Positions 63,795 through 64,000 of a stretch of 64,000 bases of DNA are shown one piece after another. Numbering within the stretch: position 1 is the stretch's first letter; every line of letters begins with the position of its first letter. Source of the stretch: Streptomyces sp. NBC_00289. GTDB lineage: Bacteria; Actinomycetota; Actinomycetes; Streptomycetales; Streptomycetaceae. The notes beneath the pieces are model-generated. The model worked only from the letters and a program-made list of their open reading frames with translations, ran no database searches and had not been told where the DNA came from. The stretch is from positions 8,122,001 to 8,186,000 of the forward strand of contig NZ_CP108046.1 in the NCBI RefSeq assembly GCF_041435115.1, given 5' to 3'. The position numbers were made by a program, and so were the translations under genes.

Positions 63795-64000
63795 ATGACA
63801 GCTCCCCGCAGGGCGGCCGTGCTCGGCTCGCCCATCGCCCACTCCCTCTCCCCGGTGCTGCACCGTACCGCGTACGCGGAGCTGGGGCTGGCCGACTGGT
63901 CCTACGACCGCTTCGACGTCGACGAGACCGCTCTCCCCGGCTTCCTCGCGGACCTGGGGCCGGACTGGGCCGGACTGTCACTGACCATGCCGCTCAAGCG
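63795..64000 (+). CDS. aroE: Shikimate dehydrogenase, N-terminal part
   Basis: The gene runs off the window end; 68 codons are visible. AAVLGSPIAHSLSPVLHRTAY is the substrate-binding signature and LSLTMPLK holds the catalytic Lys (last visible residue). It reduces 3-dehydroshikimate to shikimate with NADPH in the route to chorismate, which PabB in this window uses. ATG 63795 lies 5 bases after mltG. No other candidate family shares these motifs this early. Confidence 0.92.
   Translation, partial: MTAPRRAAVLGSPIAHSLSPVLHRTAYAELGLADWSYDRFDVDETALPGFLADLGPDWAGLSLTMPLK

Overview
The window is a very GC-rich chromosome segment in which nearly every gene is a housekeeping gene of a sporulating actinomycete. 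Many start codons are GTG and there is one TTG. Coding is dense, with frequent 4-nt ATGA/GTGA overlaps. The sporulation regulator SsgB, a Tat-secreted polysaccharide lyase, phosphatidylinositol-mannoside enzymes, a RelA/SpoT protein with a disordered N-terminus and several Streptomyces-only hypothetical families all point to Streptomyces. From memory, the order aroE-mltG-ruvX-alaS-rpsD-rarA-hisS-relA-secDF-ruvBAC-pdxST-pimA-thrS-ssgB is the conserved core order of this genus, read here in reverse.

Layout. 1-12.4 kb: a TrmH/SpoU methyltransferase end, a Ser/Thr kinase, small unknown genes, a 37-bp tandem repeat array, an APH-like kinase, a five-tRNA cluster (three Val-GAC, Cys, Gly), pabB plus its class IV lyase, a double GNAT enzyme, a DsbA-like protein, a 24-bp repeat array, small membrane proteins, a CGNR zinc-finger protein, ssgB and a TIGR02611 membrane protein. 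12.4-22.7 kb: two identical tRNA-Val(CAC) genes bracket a carbohydrate module (binding protein, two permeases, YesL-like membrane protein, large Tat-secreted YetA/rhamnogalacturonan-lyase-like protein), a large multi-pass membrane protein and an SRPBCC protein. The module has a recognisable promoter and a LacI-type operator. 22.7-32.3 kb: a DnaQ-like exonuclease, an overlapping DUF4365/unknown gene pair, thrS, a HIT hydrolase, an unknown membrane protein and a divergent EF-G-like GTPase.

32.6-48 kb: one long run of plus-strand genes. It starts with PIM lipid synthesis (PIP synthase, acyltransferase, PimA) and continues through pdxS-pdxT (PLP synthesis), yebC, ruvC-ruvA-ruvB (Holliday junction processing), yajC-secD-secF (protein export), apt and relA (stringent response). 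48-64 kb: a DUF349 coiled-coil protein and a membrane-anchored cyclophilin on the minus strand, then an MBL hydrolase, hisS, a VKOR protein, rarA, rpsD, a minus-strand NB-ARC/TPR-type ATPase with an altered Walker A motif, two small envelope-like proteins, alaS, ruvX, mltG and the start of aroE.

No prophage, transposon, CRISPR array, integrase or biosynthetic gene cluster was seen. The most unusual content is the two tandem-repeat arrays, the tRNA-bracketed sugar module, the DUF4365 pair, the degenerate GTPase and ATPase motifs, and the Q/Y/G-rich cytoplasmic segment of MltG. Strong hairpin terminators sit at most transcription-unit ends.
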